A stretch of DNA of 64,000 bases, taken from Comamonas sp. GTDB taxonomy: Bacteria; Pseudomonadota; Gammaproteobacteria; Burkholderiales; Burkholderiaceae_C. The notes under the pieces were generated by a model. It did no database searches and was not told where the DNA came from. It saw only the letters and a program-made list of their open reading frames with translations. Positions 1 to 9,836 of this stretch are shown here, piece by piece; within the stretch, counting starts at the first letter, position 1, and each line of letters begins with the position of its first letter. The stretch covers positions 124,001-188,000 of the forward strand of contig JAQVCA010000004.1 of assembly GCA_028690035.1 (NCBI GenBank). Direction: 5' to 3'. Both the position numbers and the translations under genes were made by a program.

Positions 1-2
1 GC

Positions 3-554
3 GTGCGCGTGCTGCAGCACCAGGCCGTTGAGCGCGAGCTGCACCGCCCCGTGCACCTGATCGCGGGCATCACCGCCAACGAACGCATGGACTGGCTGGT
101 GGAAAAAGCCACCGAGCTGGGCGCCGCCAGCCTCACACCGCTGCTGGCCGAGCGCAGCGTGCTCAAGCTCAAAGGCGAGCGCGCCGACAAAAAGCGCGAG
201 CACTGGCAGGCCGTGGCCGTGGCCGCGTGCGAGCAGTGCGGGCGCAACCGGGTGCCGCTGGTGCACCCGGCGCTCACCTTGGCGCAGTGGCTGCAAGCGC
301 ACCCTGTGGAGCAGGATGCCCCGGGCACGCAGCGCGCCGTGCTCTCGTTGGCGCCGGGTTGCCAGCCGCTGGCGCAAGTCCTCGCCAAAGAGGCTGGCCC
401 CGTGGTTTTGCTCTCTGGCCCGGAAGGGGGTTTGAGCCCGGCTGAAGAAGCGCTGGCCCTGCAAGCGGGTTTTGCACCGGTGACGCTGGGGCCGCGCATT
501 TTGCGGGCCGAGACGGCACCGCTGGCAGCGCTGGCGCTGCTGGGGGCGCTCTGA
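3..554 (+). CDS. rsmE: 16S rRNA (uracil1498-N3)-methyltransferase RsmE, 5' end truncated by window
   Basis: Protein contains ERMDWLVEKATELGA, SGPEGGLSPAEEALA and LGPRILRAETAPLAAL, typical RsmE motifs. Confidence 0.93.
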   Translation: MRVLQHQAVERELHRPVHLIAGITANERMDWLVEKATELGAASLTPLLAERSVLKLKGERADKKREHWQAVAVAACEQCGRNRVPLVHPALTLAQWLQAHPVEQDAPGTQRAVLSLAPGCQPLAQVLAKEAGPVVLLSGPEGGLSPAEEALALQAGFAPVTLGPRILRAETAPLAALALLGAL

Positions 555-555
555 C

Positions 556-1419
556 TCAGCCTGATTTGGCTGCAGCGGTGCTGGCCCCCACGCTGCACGG
601 GCGCAGCGGCTTGCCCGCCAACGCGGGCTCCAGCGCCTTGATCTTGGGCTGCAGGGCGCTGGTTACGGCGGGCAGCTGCAAGGAGTACACCGTGCTGGCT
701 GCACGCTCTTGCACCACGCGCGCACCGCGCACCCCGGCGCGCAACATGCGCGTCAGCTCACGCGTGGCGGCCTCTTCGGTGGAAAAGCGCCCCAGCGACA
801 GGCCCGGCTCCAGACTGCCACCGGCGCGGTCGGTGTCCACACCGCGCCCGCGCAGCTCGCTGCGCCGCTGCACTAACACCTCCTGGCTGGGGAATTTGCC
901 CAGGTACACCATCCAGCGCCCGGCGATCTCCTGGGTGCGCAGCTCGTAGCTGTCCCAGGGCAGCTCTTGGTTGCGCAGGGCGCTGCGCAGGGCTTTGGCC
1001 TGGTCTTCATCGAACGGCCCCGCCTGCAAGCACAGCGCCGGAGGGGCGGCGGGTGCTGGCGGTGCCGCTACCGGGGCAGGGGAAGCCGCAGCAGCCACAG
1101 CACTGGCCGCCAGCGCTGTGGCTGCTGCGGGGGGAGAAGGCTGCGCTGTCTGGGGCGGCTCGGCCTGTGGTGAGGGCGGTGGGGCGGAGGGCGCCGCGCT
1201 GCTGGCCGGAGCTGGCGCAACGGCAGGCTGCGCCCCAGTGGGGGCAGGCTGGGCTGTGTTCGTACCCAGGGCGATGGCTTCGGGGCGCAGCTGCTGGGTC
1301 ACGCGCCACGGCTCGGCGGGGTCTTGTGGCATCCAGCCGATGCCCGCCAGCCAACCCTGGCTCCAGGCGCCGTAGCCCACGTTGGCCACCAGCAACAGCA
1401 GCAAAATCAAACGCAACAT
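556..1419 (-). CDS. SPOR-domain membrane protein
   Basis: N-terminal TM segment, Pro/Ala-rich linker, C-terminal SPOR-like domain (CLQAGPFDEDQAKALRSAL...WMVYLGKF). Confidence 0.7.
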   Translation of the reverse strand: MLRLILLLLLVANVGYGAWSQGWLAGIGWMPQDPAEPWRVTQQLRPEAIALGTNTAQPAPTGAQPAVAPAPASSAAPSAPPPSPQAEPPQTAQPSPPAAATALAASAVAAAASPAPVAAPPAPAAPPALCLQAGPFDEDQAKALRSALRNQELPWDSYELRTQEIAGRWMVYLGKFPSQEVLVQRRSELRGRGVDTDRAGGSLEPGLSLGRFSTEEAATRELTRMLRAGVRGARVVQERAASTVYSLQLPAVTSALQPKIKALEPALAGKPLRPCSVGASTAAAKSG

Positions 1420-1431
1420 GGCGGGCTTCTC

Positions 1432-2274
1432 CTAGGGCCGCACGGGCAAAGCCATGTGCCGGGGGCGCACGCTCACTTCTGCGCTATGCACCGCCTGCAA
1501 CCCCTGGGCCGTTTGCACCAGCAACGCCCCATCGGGAGCCACCCCCTGCGCGGTGCCTTGCAGCCCATCGCTGGTGTGGATGGGCTGGCCACGCAGCACG
1601 TCCACCGCCGCAAAACGCGGCACCAGCGGCGCAAAGCCATGGCTGGCAAACGCCAGTACGGCGTGTACCACGGGCGGCAGGATCTGCGCCAGCGCCAGCG
1701 GTGCCGTCCAGCGCGCATCCAGCTCGCGCAAGCTGGCGGGCGGGGTGCTCCAGCCCTGCGCCGACTGGGGTAGGGCGATGTTCAGGCCCATGCCGATCAC
1801 CACATAACGGGCCGGCGCCTGGGCGGGTGCGCCGGCCACCATGCCAGAGGAGGGCAGGCTGGTGGTTTCGATCAGGATGCCGCCCAGCTTGCGCCCGTCG
1901 CGCAGCCACAGGTCGTTGGGCCATTTCAGGCCAATTTGGGCCGCTTGGTCGGTGCCTGAGGCGTGCAGCGCCTCCACCACCGCCATGCCCACGGCCAGCG
2001 ACAAGCCCGACCAGTCCTGCGGGGCCAGCATCAGCCCCAGCGACACCATCAGGCTGTCGCCCGGTGCATTGCTCCAAGGGCGACCCAGGCGGCCCCGGCC
2101 TTGCGTTTGCTGCTCGGTAATCAAGAGCGTGGGCTCGGTCTGCCCAGCACGCGCGCGGCGCATGAGTTCGGTGTTGGTGGAATCGACCTGCGGCAGCACT
2201 TCCACCGTGAAGTGGGGCAGCAGCGGTTGCAGCGCCAGCCACAGGTCTTCGGCGGGCCACGCCATGCGGTTCAT
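1432..2274 (-). CDS. birA: Biotin-[acetyl-CoA-carboxylase] ligase
   Basis: VDSTNTELMRRA, TEQQTQGRGRLGRPW and KWPNDLWLRDGRKLGGILIE motifs; ATG at 2274 (MNRMAW). Confidence 0.93.
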   Translation of the reverse strand: MNRMAWPAEDLWLALQPLLPHFTVEVLPQVDSTNTELMRRARAGQTEPTLLITEQQTQGRGRLGRPWSNAPGDSLMVSLGLMLAPQDWSGLSLAVGMAVVEALHASGTDQAAQIGLKWPNDLWLRDGRKLGGILIETTSLPSSGMVAGAPAQAPARYVVIGMGLNIALPQSAQGWSTPPASLRELDARWTAPLALAQILPPVVHAVLAFASHGFAPLVPRFAAVDVLRGQPIHTSDGLQGTAQGVAPDGALLVQTAQGLQAVHSAEVSVRPRHMALPVRP

Positions 2275-2801
2275 ACGCTCTCCGGTGCCCCGGGGGGCAA
2301 AAAATCTTCGGGCTGGGGCGGACGCCAGCCGCGCTTGGGTGCCAACATCGTGCCCCGGCAGGTGGGGGCGCCGCAGTGGCAGGCGTATTCGGCTTTGAGC
2401 TTTTTGGTGTAGCGCTCTTCGACCATCAGGCCATAGTCGTAGGACAGCTCTTCGCCCGCAGCAATGGGGCGCAGCGCGGTGATGAAGATGCGCCCATCGT
2501 CTTCCAGCGCGTAGCAATTGGGCGCGCAGCTGTGGTTGATCCAGCGCGCCGCGTTGCCGCCGTGGGCTGCGTCGATGACGCGATCGTCATCGACATGGAA
2601 GTAAAACGTGTGCAAGGGCTGCTCGGGGTCGTGGGGATGGCGGCGCTGGGCCTCGTCCCAATCGATGACCTCGCCCAGATACTCAATAATGCGCGTGCCC
2701 GCAGCCATGGCCTGCAGTGCGAACACGCCTTTGCCATGCACACCCGAGCGGCGTACCTGGATACGCCGCCCCTGGGAAGAACGCTTGGCTGCAACGGACA
2801 T
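2271..2801 (-). CDS. SET-domain protein (putative lysine methyltransferase)
   Basis: RRSGVHGKGVFA, YLGEVID, NAARWINHSCAPNC, EELSYDYG and post-SET-like CHCGAPTCRGTM; ATG at 2801. Confidence 0.9.
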   Translation of the reverse strand: MSVAAKRSSQGRRIQVRRSGVHGKGVFALQAMAAGTRIIEYLGEVIDWDEAQRRHPHDPEQPLHTFYFHVDDDRVIDAAHGGNAARWINHSCAPNCYALEDDGRIFITALRPIAAGEELSYDYGLMVEERYTKKLKAEYACHCGAPTCRGTMLAPKRGWRPPQPEDFLPPGAPESV

Positions 2802-2952
2802 GAAAAATTCTGCTACCTTGAAAAAAGGCCCGCTTGTGCGCAATCCCTGTGAACGACTGCGAATGGGCAAGCTGGAACGGAAATAGAAAGCCAAAGATTG
2901 TAGAAGCCCAGCATCCCTGCCCAGGATTGGCTGGCACCACGAAAACATAAGT

Positions 2953-5871
2953 ATGAGTAAAACCCTCGTCATCGCAGAAAAACCATCGGTCGCCCAAGAC
3001 ATCGTGCGCGCCCTCACGCCCGTGGCGGGCAAGTTCGACAAGTACGAAGACCATTTCGAGAACGAACAGTACGTGGTCACCAGCGCCGTGGGCCACCTGG
3101 TGGAAATCCAGGCCCCCGAAGAATTCGACGTCAAACGCGGCAAGTGGAGCTTTGCGCACCTGCCGGTGATTCCGCCGCGCTTTGACCTCAAACCCGTGGA
3201 CAAAACCAAAAATCGCCTGGCCGCCGTGGTCAAGCAAGCCAAGCGCAAAGACGTAACGCAGCTGATCAACGCCTGCGACGCCGGGCGCGAAGGGGAGCTG
3301 ATCTTTCGGCTGATCGAGCAGTACGCCGGGGGCGCCAAGGGCACGCTGGGCAAGCCGATTGCGCGCCTGTGGCTGCAGTCGATGACGCCGCAGGCCATCC
3401 GCGATGGCTTCAACCAACTGCGCAGCGACGCACAAATGCAGGGCCTGGCCGACGCGGCGCGCAGCCGCTCCGAGGCCGACTGGCTGGTGGGCATCAACGG
3501 CACGCGCGCTATGACGGCGTTCAACTCGCGCGATGGCGGCTTCTTTTTGACCACCGTGGGCCGGGTGCAAACGCCCACGCTGTCGCTGGTGGTCGAGCGC
3601 GAAGAAAAAATCCGCGCCTTCGTCAGCCGCGATTACTTTGAGGTCCACGCCAGCTTTGCCGCCCAGGCGGGCGACTACCTGGGCAAGTGGTTCGATCCGC
3701 AATTCAAAAAATCGGACGACCCCGAGGCCAAGGCCGACCGCCTGTGGAACGCCCAAGCCGCCCAGCAAATTGCCGATGCCGTGCGCGGCAAAGCCGCCAG
3801 CGTGCGCGAGGAATCCAAGCCCAGCACCCAGGCCAGCCCACTGCTGTTTGACCTGACCAGCCTGCAGCGCGAGGCCAACGGCAAGTTTGGTTTCTCGGCC
3901 AAAACCACGCTGGCGCTGGCCCAGGCGCTGTACGAAAAGCACAAGGCGCTGACCTACCCACGAACCGATTCGCGCGCCCTGCCCGAAGACTATGTGCCCG
4001 TGGCGCGCCAGACGTTTGAGATGCTGGCCAACTCGCCCATGGCGCACCTGGCGCCCTACGCCCAGCAGGCACTGCAACATAACTACGTGCGCCCGACCAA
4101 GCGCGTGTTCGACAACAGCAAGGTGAGCGACCACTTTGCCATCATCCCCACCACGCAGGCACCCACAGGCCTGTCCGAGGCCGAGCAAAAGCTCTACGAC
4201 CTGGTGGTGCGCCGCTTTATGGCGGTGTTCTTCCCCAGTGCCGAGTACCAGATCACCACGCGCATCAGCCAGGTGGAGCAGCACCACTTCAAGACCGAAG
4301 GCAAGGTGCTGATCCAGCCCGGCTGGCTGGCCATTTACGGCAAAGAAGCCGCCAGCGAAACCGAAGGCGGCAAAGACGGCGACAAGGGCCAGCCCCTGGT
4401 GGCCGTGCAGCCCGGCGAGCAGCCGCTGACCGAGCAAGCCACGCCCAAGGCGCTGAAGACCAAGCCGCCTGCGCGCTACTCGGAAGCGACGCTGCTGGGC
4501 GCCATGGAAAGCGCCGGCAAACAGATCGACGACGAAGAACTGCGCAGCGCCATGCAGGAAAAAGGCCTGGGCACGCCCGCCACGCGCGCGGCCATCATCG
4601 AAGGGCTGCTGACCGAAAAGTACATGCTGCGCGAAGGGCGCGAGATCATCCCCACGGCCAAAGCCTTCCAGCTCATGACGCTGCTGCGCGGCCTGGAAGT
4701 CAAAGAGCTGTGCAAGCCCGAGCTGACCGGCGAGTGGGAATACAAGCTGGCGCAAATGGAGCGCGGCCAGCTCTCACGCGCGAGCTTCATGCAGCAAATT
4801 GCCGCCATGACCGAGCGCATGGTGCAAAAAGCCAAGGAATACGACCGCGACACCATCCCCGGCAACTACGCCACCCTGGCCGCACCCTGCCCGCACTGCG
4901 GCGGCATCGTCAAGGAAAACTACCGCCGTTATGCCTGCACCGGCGCCAACGGCCAGGGCGAAGGCTGCGGCTTTTCGTTCACCAAATCGCCCGCCGGGCG
5001 CACCTTTGAAGTGGCCGAGGCCGAAACCCTGCTGCGCGAACGCCGCATTGGCCCGCTGGAGGGTTTCCGCTCCAAGGCCGGTTGGCCCTTCACCGCCGAA
5101 GTGGCCATCGTGCTGGACGATGCCACGGGCAACCACAAGCTCGAATTTGACTTTGGCGACGACAAGGCGGGCGAAGAATCGGGCGAGCTGGTGGACTTCG
5201 GCGGCCAAACCAGCCTGGGCGCCTGCCCCGCCTGCGGCGCGCCGGTCTATGAGCACGGCAGCAACTACGTGTGCAGCAAAGCGGTGCCCACCGCGCAGCA
5301 GACCCTGCCCAGCTGCACGTTCAAAAGCGGGCAGATCATCTTGCAGCAACCGATTGAGCGTGCGCAGATGCAAAAACTGCTGGCCACCGGCAAGACCGAT
5401 GTGCTGGAAAAGTTCATCTCCAACCGCACACGCCGCCCCTTCAAAGCGCACCTGGTGTGGGACGCCAGCGCGGGCAAGGTCGGCTTCGAGTTTGAACAGC
5501 GCGACAGCAAATACCCGGCACGCAAAACTGCCGCTACAAAAACAGAAGCTGGTAGCGCTGGCAAGACAAGCACTTCAAAAACAAAAGCAGCCAAAACCAC
5601 CACCAGCAAAGCGGGAGCAGCTCGCAAAACTGCAGCAGCCAACTACCGCCCCGATGCCGCCCTGGCCGCAGTAATTGGCGATGGCGCCGTCGCGCGCACC
5701 GAGGCGCTGAAAAAACTCTGGGACTACATCAAGGAACACCAGCTGCAAGACCCGCAGGACAAACGCACCATCGTCGCCGACGACAAACTGCGCGCCGTGC
5801 TCGGCAAAGAGCGCGCCGGTATGTTTGAGCTGACGGGCCTGCTGGGGCCGCATTTGGTGGCGCAGGGGTAA
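2953..5871 (+). CDS. topB: DNA topoisomerase III
   Basis: Toprim MSKTLVIAEKPSVAQDI, TYPRTDSRALPEDY active-site region, C-terminal Cys motifs, Lys/Ala/Thr-rich tail. Confidence 0.96.
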   Translation: MSKTLVIAEKPSVAQDIVRALTPVAGKFDKYEDHFENEQYVVTSAVGHLVEIQAPEEFDVKRGKWSFAHLPVIPPRFDLKPVDKTKNRLAAVVKQAKRKDVTQLINACDAGREGELIFRLIEQYAGGAKGTLGKPIARLWLQSMTPQAIRDGFNQLRSDAQMQGLADAARSRSEADWLVGINGTRAMTAFNSRDGGFFLTTVGRVQTPTLSLVVEREEKIRAFVSRDYFEVHASFAAQAGDYLGKWFDPQFKKSDDPEAKADRLWNAQAAQQIADAVRGKAASVREESKPSTQASPLLFDLTSLQREANGKFGFSAKTTLALAQALYEKHKALTYPRTDSRALPEDYVPVARQTFEMLANSPMAHLAPYAQQALQHNYVRPTKRVFDNSKVSDHFAIIPTTQAPTGLSEAEQKLYDLVVRRFMAVFFPSAEYQITTRISQVEQHHFKTEGKVLIQPGWLAIYGKEAASETEGGKDGDKGQPLVAVQPGEQPLTEQATPKALKTKPPARYSEATLLGAMESAGKQIDDEELRSAMQEKGLGTPATRAAIIEGLLTEKYMLREGREIIPTAKAFQLMTLLRGLEVKELCKPELTGEWEYKLAQMERGQLSRASFMQQIAAMTERMVQKAKEYDRDTIPGNYATLAAPCPHCGGIVKENYRRYACTGANGQGEGCGFSFTKSPAGRTFEVAEAETLLRERRIGPLEGFRSKAGWPFTAEVAIVLDDATGNHKLEFDFGDDKAGEESGELVDFGGQTSLGACPACGAPVYEHGSNYVCSKAVPTAQQTLPSCTFKSGQIILQQPIERAQMQKLLATGKTDVLEKFISNRTRRPFKAHLVWDASAGKVGFEFEQRDSKYPARKTAATKTEAGSAGKTSTSKTKAAKTTTSKAGAARKTAAANYRPDAALAAVIGDGAVARTEALKKLWDYIKEHQLQDPQDKRTIVADDKLRAVLGKERAGMFELTGLLGPHLVAQG
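5533..5632 (+). repeat. 80-bp palindromic repeat copy A (5545-5624) inside the topB reading frame
   Basis: GAAGCTGGTAGCGCTGG...CTTCAAAAACAAAA is about 31/43 identical ungapped to copy B at 14245; right end AAAGCGGGAGCAGCTCG falls exactly 80 bp from the left end. Confidence 0.65.
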
Positions 5872-5875
5872 GGCC

Positions 5876-6670
5876 GTGACCACACCGACATCGACCCACC
5901 CGCCTCGGGGCACCACGACACCCCAGCGCCACATCCCCCTGCAGGGTTGCAGCAACTTTCGCGATCTGGGGGGCTACATCGGCCACCAGGGGCGGGCGCT
6001 GCGCTGGGGCAAGGTGTTTCGCGCCGACCATCTGGCCGATCTGCAGGCGCAGGACTGGGCGCAGCTGCACGCGCTGGGCCTGGCACGCGCCGTGGATTTG
6101 CGCGGGCACACCGAGCGCCAGCGCCAGGGCTACGACTGGCCCCAGCTGGAGCAGCACCATCTGGCCATTGAGCCCACCTTGGTGCAAGAGGCCATCGCGC
6201 TGTTGCAAGCCGGTGGCCAGCTGAGCGTGCCCGACACCGTGGCGCTGATGCAGGACACCTACCGTAGCTTTGTGCGCGACCACACGCCGGTGTTTGCACG
6301 CCTGCTGGCGCTGCTGCTGGAAGACGAGCGCCCGCTGGTCTTTCACTGCACGGCGGGCAAAGACCGCACCGGCTGGGCGGCGGCGCTGCTGCTGCACGCG
6401 CTGGGCGTGCAGCGCGTACACATCGAGCACGATTACCTGCTCACCAACCAGCTCTACCGCCCCGCTGCGCTGGCCGACCAGGCCGCGCAGCATGCACCCG
6501 CTGAGGTGCTGCAGGTGCTCTGGGCCGTGCAGCTGCCGTTTTTGCACAGTGCCTACGCGCTGGTCGATGCCGAATACGGTGGCCTGGACACCTACCTGCG
6601 CGAAGTGCTGGGCCTGCGTGCCGATGCCCTGGCGCAATTGCGTGCGCGCTACCTGCAACCGGCCGCGTAG
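5876..6670 (+). CDS. Tyrosine-protein phosphatase (IphP-like)
   Basis: GCSNFRDLGGY near N-terminus and HCTAGKDRTGWAAALLL CX5R active site; GTG start. Confidence 0.88.
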   Translation: MTTPTSTHPPRGTTTPQRHIPLQGCSNFRDLGGYIGHQGRALRWGKVFRADHLADLQAQDWAQLHALGLARAVDLRGHTERQRQGYDWPQLEQHHLAIEPTLVQEAIALLQAGGQLSVPDTVALMQDTYRSFVRDHTPVFARLLALLLEDERPLVFHCTAGKDRTGWAAALLLHALGVQRVHIEHDYLLTNQLYRPAALADQAAQHAPAEVLQVLWAVQLPFLHSAYALVDAEYGGLDTYLREVLGLRADALAQLRARYLQPAA

Positions 6671-6708
6671 GCGTGCCCGCCCTGAGTGCTTTGAGGAGTT
6701 TGCCCCCC

Positions 6709-7410
6709 ATGAACCACCCCATCCTGAACCACCCCATCACCCAAGCATGGCCGCTGCAGCACCCTGAGCGGCTGCAGCTGTACTCGTTGCCCACGCCCAA
6801 TGGCGTCAAGGTGTCGATTGCGCTGGAGGAAATGGGCCTGCCCTACGAGGCGCACACCATCCGCATCGCCCAGAACGACCAGTTTCACCCTGGTTTTCTG
6901 GCGCTGAACCCGAACAACAAGATTCCCGCCATCCTCGACCCCGATGGCCCTGGGGGTCAGCCCCTGGCGTTGTTCGAGTCGGGGGCCATCCTGATCTATC
7001 TGGCCGAAAAAACGGGGCAGTTTTTGCCCCAGGACCCAGCGCAGCGCTACGCCACCCTGCAGTGGCTGATGTGGCAAATGGGCGGTGTCGGCCCGATGTT
7101 GGGCCAGCTGGGTTTTTTCCACAAATTTGCGGGCAAGGATTTTGAAGACAAACGCCCACGCGATCGCTATGTGGCCGAAACGCGCCGCTTGCTGGGCGTG
7201 CTCAACCAGCATTTGGGCCAGCAGCCTTGGATGGTGGGGCAGGCGTACACCATTGCCGATATGGCCATCTTCCCCTGGGTGCGCAATTTGGTGGGCTTTT
7301 ATGAAGCCGGGGAGTTGGTGGGCTGGGACGACTTTCCCCATGTGCAGCGTGCGCTGGCCGATTTTGTCGCCCGCCCTGCCGTGCAGCGCGGTCTGATGGT
7401 GCCCGCCTGA
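6709..7410 (+). CDS. Glutathione S-transferase family protein (YghU/Ure2p-like)
   Basis: LYSLPTPNGVKVSIALEEMGLPYEAH; LNPNNKIPAILDPDG; FESGAILIYLAEKTG. Confidence 0.9.
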   Translation: MNHPILNHPITQAWPLQHPERLQLYSLPTPNGVKVSIALEEMGLPYEAHTIRIAQNDQFHPGFLALNPNNKIPAILDPDGPGGQPLALFESGAILIYLAEKTGQFLPQDPAQRYATLQWLMWQMGGVGPMLGQLGFFHKFAGKDFEDKRPRDRYVAETRRLLGVLNQHLGQQPWMVGQAYTIADMAIFPWVRNLVGFYEAGELVGWDDFPHVQRALADFVARPAVQRGLMVPA

Positions 7411-7417
7411 GGCAGGT

Positions 7418-7948
7418 TCAGCGCGAGAACAGACGTGCCAGCCAGCCCTTTTTGGGCATGCGCTGCTCCAGCTCGGGAAACATATGCTCGTAGTCGGTGC
7501 GGGCATCCCCGCGTGTGCTGCTGTCCGCACGCTCGCGCTGGGCGCGGTTGCGTTGCAGGTACTTTTTGACCGTCTCCACGTAGGCGTGGTCTTCGGTGCG
7601 AATGTGGCTGAACAGCCAGCGCGAGAGCACCTGGTGCAGCTCTTCGGCCACATCTTCGCCATTTTCAAAGCGCTGCTGGATAGATACGATGCGGCGAATG
7701 AACAGCTCGTGCACCTTTTTGTGCGGCCCTTCAAAGTCGTAACCCGCCTGCTCCAGCAGGTTTTCTTCAAAAGCAAAATGCGATTCAGTGTAGTCCGCCG
7801 TGTCTGCGATCACGCGCGATAGGGCCTGCCGATCGGGCGAGGCGCGCAGGTCGTACAGGGTATTGATGTAGGTAGCGATGCGGCGATGTTGGCGATCGAT
7901 CTCACCAATGCCCGTATCCAGATCAGCCGTCCAGACAAGATGAGCCAT
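7418..7948 (-). CDS. Bacteriohemerythrin
   Basis: TGIGEIDRQHRRIATYINTLY, ESHFAFEENLLEQAGYD, HKKVHELF, WLFSHIRTEDHAY His/Glu ligands. Confidence 0.9.
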   Translation of the reverse strand: MAHLVWTADLDTGIGEIDRQHRRIATYINTLYDLRASPDRQALSRVIADTADYTESHFAFEENLLEQAGYDFEGPHKKVHELFIRRIVSIQQRFENGEDVAEELHQVLSRWLFSHIRTEDHAYVETVKKYLQRNRAQRERADSSTRGDARTDYEHMFPELEQRMPKKGWLARLFSR

Positions 7949-8187
7949 AACTGTTTATAACTATTTGATAGATAAATCAATCGAATATACCCAGTTATTC
8001 ATACTGTTGTCACACTTGCAGGGTGGACTTTAGCGATGCACGGGGTTTCATGTGCAACACACCGTAGTCTTAGTGCTCGTTTGGCAACTTCTGGCAACAC
8101 TGTGTTGTCCCTGCGGGGACTGGCAAAGCGGTCGTGTGCTCACAGATACTGGGCCTCTTTCTATGGTGACGAACCGGCCCGATTCTT

Positions 8188-9224
8188 ATGACCTCCACCT
8201 CCCCCATCCTGCGCCGATTGCCTTTGGGCAGCCAGTGGCCCTGTATCGACCCTTTTCTGTTCTGCGCGCACCACAACGATGCCTACCCCCAGGGCAACGG
8301 TGCGTTCGGCCCCGATCCGGCTTTGCTGGCGGGGCGCAATATCGGCAACGACTTCAGCGCCCAGGACGGCTGGAGCATGTACCACGGCCAGGATGTGCCC
8401 GGCTTTCCCGTACACCCGCATCGCGGCTTTGAAACCATCACCCTGGTGCGCAAGGGCATGCTCGACCATGCCGACTCGCTGGGCGCCATGGCGCGCTTTG
8501 GCGGTGGCGATGTGCAGTGGATGACCGCCGGCAGCGGCGTGCAGCACACCGAGATGTTTCCGCTGCTGCACACCGATCGGCCCAACCCGCTGCAGCTGTT
8601 CCAGATCTGGCTGAACCTGCCTGCGCGCCACAAGATGGAGCCGGCGCACTTCACCATGTACTGGAACGAGCAGATTCCACGCCTGCAGCAGGTGGATGCG
8701 GCTGGTGCAGCAACCACCGTCACCGTGGTCGCCGGGGCATTGCCTGGGGCCGATGCGCCGTTGCCGCCGCCTCCCGCCTCCTGGGCTGCGCAGGCCGACA
8801 GCGATGTGGCCGTCTGGATCATCGAACTGGCCCCGGGCGCGCGCTGGACGCTGCCGCGCGCGCGTGGCGCAGACACCCAGCGCATGCTGTACTGGTTTGC
8901 CGGTCAACAGCTGACGCTGGCCCAGGACACGCTGCGCTGTATATCGACGCACAGCAAGACATCGTGCTGCACAACCCCGGTAGCGAGCCTGCCGAGCTGG
9001 TGCTGCTGCAAGGCCACCCGATTGCCGAACCCGTGGCACGCTATGGCCCGTTTGTCATGAACACGCAAGACGAAATTCACCAGGCCATTCGCGACTACCG
9101 CCGCACCGAGTTTGGCGGCTGGCCCTGGGCGGCCAGCGCCCCGGTGCATGGCCCCGAGCCGCGCCGCTTTGCGCGCCGCCCCGGGCAACAGCACGATGAG
9201 CTGCCTCCGGTGGCCGCCCCCTAG
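8188..9224 (+). pseudogene. Pirin-family protein, frameshifted near 8928-8945
   Basis: Frame 8188..9060 encodes pirin (FPVHPHRGFETITLV, GGGDVQWMTAGSGVQHTEM) to about 8935; conserved C-terminus (YIDAQQDIVLHNPGSEPAELVLLQGHPIAEPVARYGPFVMNT) continues in the 8517..9224 frame. Confidence 0.75.
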
Positions 9225-9308
9225 GCCGCAGCCACTCCACCAGGCGGCATCGGCGACAATGGCCGCCTTGTTTTCTTCTCTGTGCGCATAAGAATGCGCC
9301 TGCCTGAC

Positions 9309-9794
9309 ATGCCAATCACCCAAGACTCTGCCGTCACCCTCCGCTACACCCTGCACGAGCTGCTGCCCAATGGCAGTGCGCTCAAGCTGCTGGACCAGGG
9401 CCACACCGCCTACCTGCATGGTGGCTACGAGAACATCTTCCCCAAAGTGGAAGCGGCCTTGGCAGGCAAGGCCGTGGGCGACAGCATCCGCCTGGATTTG
9501 GCCGTGGAAGATGCCTTTGGCCCCGTGGACGAGGCCCTCAAGCGCACCATCCCTAAGGGGGAATTTCCTCCCGGCGTGAAAGTGGGTGGCCAGCTGCGTG
9601 GCACCAACGACCAGGGCGAGCCCCAGGTCTACAACGTGGTGAAGATCAAAGGCCCCGTGGTGCTGCTGGACGGCAACCACCCGCTGGCGGGCAAGGCGCT
9701 GCGCTTTAGCGCCACCGTGGCAGAAGTGCGCCCCGCCAGCAGCGAAGAAATCGCCCACCGCCATGTGCATGGCGACCATGGCCACCACCATTGA
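9309..9794 (+). CDS. slyD: FKBP-type peptidyl-prolyl isomerase, SlyD-like, His-rich tail
   Basis: ENIFPKVEAALAGKAVGDSI, AFGPVDEALKRTIP, DGNHPLAGKALRFSATVAEVR, C-terminal HRHVHGDHGHHH. Confidence 0.88.
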   Translation: MPITQDSAVTLRYTLHELLPNGSALKLLDQGHTAYLHGGYENIFPKVEAALAGKAVGDSIRLDLAVEDAFGPVDEALKRTIPKGEFPPGVKVGGQLRGTNDQGEPQVYNVVKIKGPVVLLDGNHPLAGKALRFSATVAEVRPASSEEIAHRHVHGDHGHHH

Positions 9795-9836
9795 TGCAGG
9801 GCAGCGGTAAGCGGTGCTGCTGCCGCTGCCTTCTGC

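Noticed and set aside
2683-4755. Large antisense ORF opposite topB (690 aa)
   Set aside because: Low-complexity His/Gly/Leu/Gln-rich translation with no domain; a codon-bias shadow of topB in GC-rich DNA.
7965-7980. TTGAT-N6-ATCAA upstream of the bacteriohemerythrin gene as an FNR/Anr box
   Set aside because: FNR-type sites need a 4-bp spacer; here it is 6 bp, so the call is not supported.
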